From Dryocola sp051297175 (GTDB taxonomy: Bacteria; Pseudomonadota; Gammaproteobacteria; Enterobacterales; Enterobacteriaceae), in contig NZ_JBINNY010000001.1 of assembly GCF_051297175.1 (NCBI RefSeq), forward strand, positions 2,790,001-2,854,000: a DNA stretch of 64,000 nt, given 5' to 3'. A program made the position numbers and the translations under genes. Below are positions 63,090 through 64,000 of the stretch, one piece after another. The notes below the pieces were generated by a model. That model was not told the origin of the DNA and did not search any database. It worked only from the letters and a program-made list of their open reading frames with translations. Position 1 is the stretch's first letter, and the number at the start of each line of letters is the position of its first letter.

Positions 63090-64000
63090 ACTTTTTTCTC
63101 CTCGGGGCACAGGCGCACCAGGCGCACCCTGTCGCCCGCGCTGCATTTCAGGGCATCCGCCGTAGCGGCATCAATCACCAGCCGGTCGCCTTTCGGGTTG
63201 GCCTTAACCAGCGTCGCGCGGAAATTATCGTATTTTTCATTCGCCACCAGGCACATCGGCAGCTCGTCGGTCGCGGGCTGACCGATAGCTACCTCCACCA
63301 TGCGGCTTTTGCGAATGGCGCGCACGCGGTCGATATCGCATTCCAGCGTCGGGCCGCCGTCGAAAATATCGACGTAGTTGCGGTAGCGGAATCCTTCCGC
63401 CTCAAGCACCGCGCGGGCTGGGGCAGTTTGCGGATGAACCTGGCCGATAACCGCCTGGGCTTCCGGCGACAAAAAGTCGGTATAAATGGGGTGTTTGGGC
63501 ATCAGCTCGGCGATAAACGCCTTTTGCCCGGTGCCGCACAGGTAGTCGGCGCGGCTGAACTCCATCGAGAAGAAGCGGTTGCCGAGGCTTTCCCAGAACG
63601 GCGAATGGCCGTGCTCGTCGCTAACGCCGCGCATCTCCGCCACGACCTTCTCGTTAAAGCGTTCACGAAACGCCGCCATAAACAGAAAGCGCGATTTCGC
63701 CAGCAGGTAGCCGTTGCCCTCTTTGCGCCAGTCGGGGTCAAGGAACAGCGAGCACAGTTCGCTGCTGCCCGTATGGTCGTTGCTCAGGAACAGCGTCGGC
63801 AGGGCGTTGTAGATGTTCAGCTCTTTCGAGGCGTGGACCAGGGTACCGAACTTGTAGTTGTACCAGGGATCGTTAAGGCCCACGGCAACTTCAATGGCGC
63901 AGATGCCAACAACCCTGCCGCTGCTGGACTCTTCGAGCACGAAAACGTAGCCCTGGTCGCCCTTCGGCAGCCCGCCTTGCCAGGTTTTAATCGACCTGTC
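63086..64000 (-). CDS. astA: Arginine N-succinyltransferase, 5' end outside window
   Basis: About 304 residues are present; about 40 N-terminal residues lie beyond the window edge, judged from the E. coli length. The acetyltransferase-like enzyme transfers succinyl from succinyl-CoA to arginine, the first AST step. Conserved parts are AIEVAVGLNDPWYNY, FLSNDHTGSSELC and FDGGPTLECDIDRVRAI. It overlaps astD by four bases. astC, usually first in the operon, should follow outside. Confidence 0.95.
   Translation of the reverse strand, partial: DRSIKTWQGGLPKGDQGYVFVLEESSSGRVVGICAIEVAVGLNDPWYNYKFGTLVHASKELNIYNALPTLFLSNDHTGSSELCSLFLDPDWRKEGNGYLLAKSRFLFMAAFRERFNEKVVAEMRGVSDEHGHSPFWESLGNRFFSMEFSRADYLCGTGQKAFIAELMPKHPIYTDFLSPEAQAVIGQVHPQTAPARAVLEAEGFRYRNYVDIFDGGPTLECDIDRVRAIRKSRMVEVAIGQPATDELPMCLVANEKYDNFRATLVKANPKGDRLVIDAATADALKCSAGDRVRLVRLCPEEKKV

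Noticed and set aside
1..64000. Prophage, insertion sequence, CRISPR array or tRNA-associated island
   Set aside because: No transposase, integrase, regular spacer-repeat array or tRNA gene was recognised; the accessory genes lack mobility signatures.

Overview
The window is a chromosomal segment of an enteric bacterium (Enterobacteriaceae). From ppsA to the ast genes the gene order follows the Escherichia coli ppsA-to-astE interval (about 38-39 min), and most proteins match their E. coli counterparts in length and motifs. The genus cannot be fixed from this sequence alone. No rRNA, tRNA, prophage, insertion sequence or CRISPR array was seen. It is core genome with several accessory blocks at conserved junctions.

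Layout. 1-954: end of yciK and the cobalamin adenosyltransferase gene, translationally coupled. 993-8875: accessory block with a GPH-family sugar transporter and cytosolic GH3 glycosidase operon, then a Fur-type divergent pair of an FhuA/FoxA-like TonB receptor and an exported Fes-like esterase. 8912-13662: ppsA, ppsR and aroH. 13973-19819: complete haem uptake operon hemPRSTUV under a perfect Fur dyad. 20049-26463: selO, ydiV, a LacI-type regulator, nlpC, btuD, btuE, btuC. 26576-33739: the translation block ihfA-pheT-pheS-pheM-rplT-rpmI-infC-thrS, all on the minus strand, with its classic leader and attenuator signals and the rare ATT start of infC. 34038-43096: ydiY, pfkB, ydiZ, yniA, yniB, yniC, a lone kduD-like gene, ydjM, tcyP and cedA, plus two small unrecognised ORFs. 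43302-49810: katE, a CspA-family gene, osmE, nadE, a yddG-like exporter and cho. 49815-58124: complete histidine utilisation cluster hutU, hutH, hutC, hutD, hutF, hutI, hutG. 58202-64000: spy, then astE, astB, astD and the 3' part of astA.

How the genes work together. Three iron- or haem-linked units carry Fur-like dyads or depend on TonB. The hut genes encode the five-step route: histidine to urocanate, imidazolonepropionate, formiminoglutamate, N-formylglutamate, then glutamate plus formate. They are flanked by two near-identical dyads that are probably HutC operators. The ast genes convert arginine to glutamate and succinate, so the right end is devoted to amino-acid catabolism.

The most interesting structural points are these. 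The hem and hut clusters sit exactly where E. coli keeps one isolated family member (ydiE/hemP and ves/hutD), suggesting E. coli holds relics. REP-like palindromes form tandem arrays whose spacers are locus-specific. The csp gene has a cold-box match unusually close to its start codon. The Fur-linked receptor/esterase pair may handle an ester-containing siderophore. I found no clearly new multi-gene defence or mobile system.
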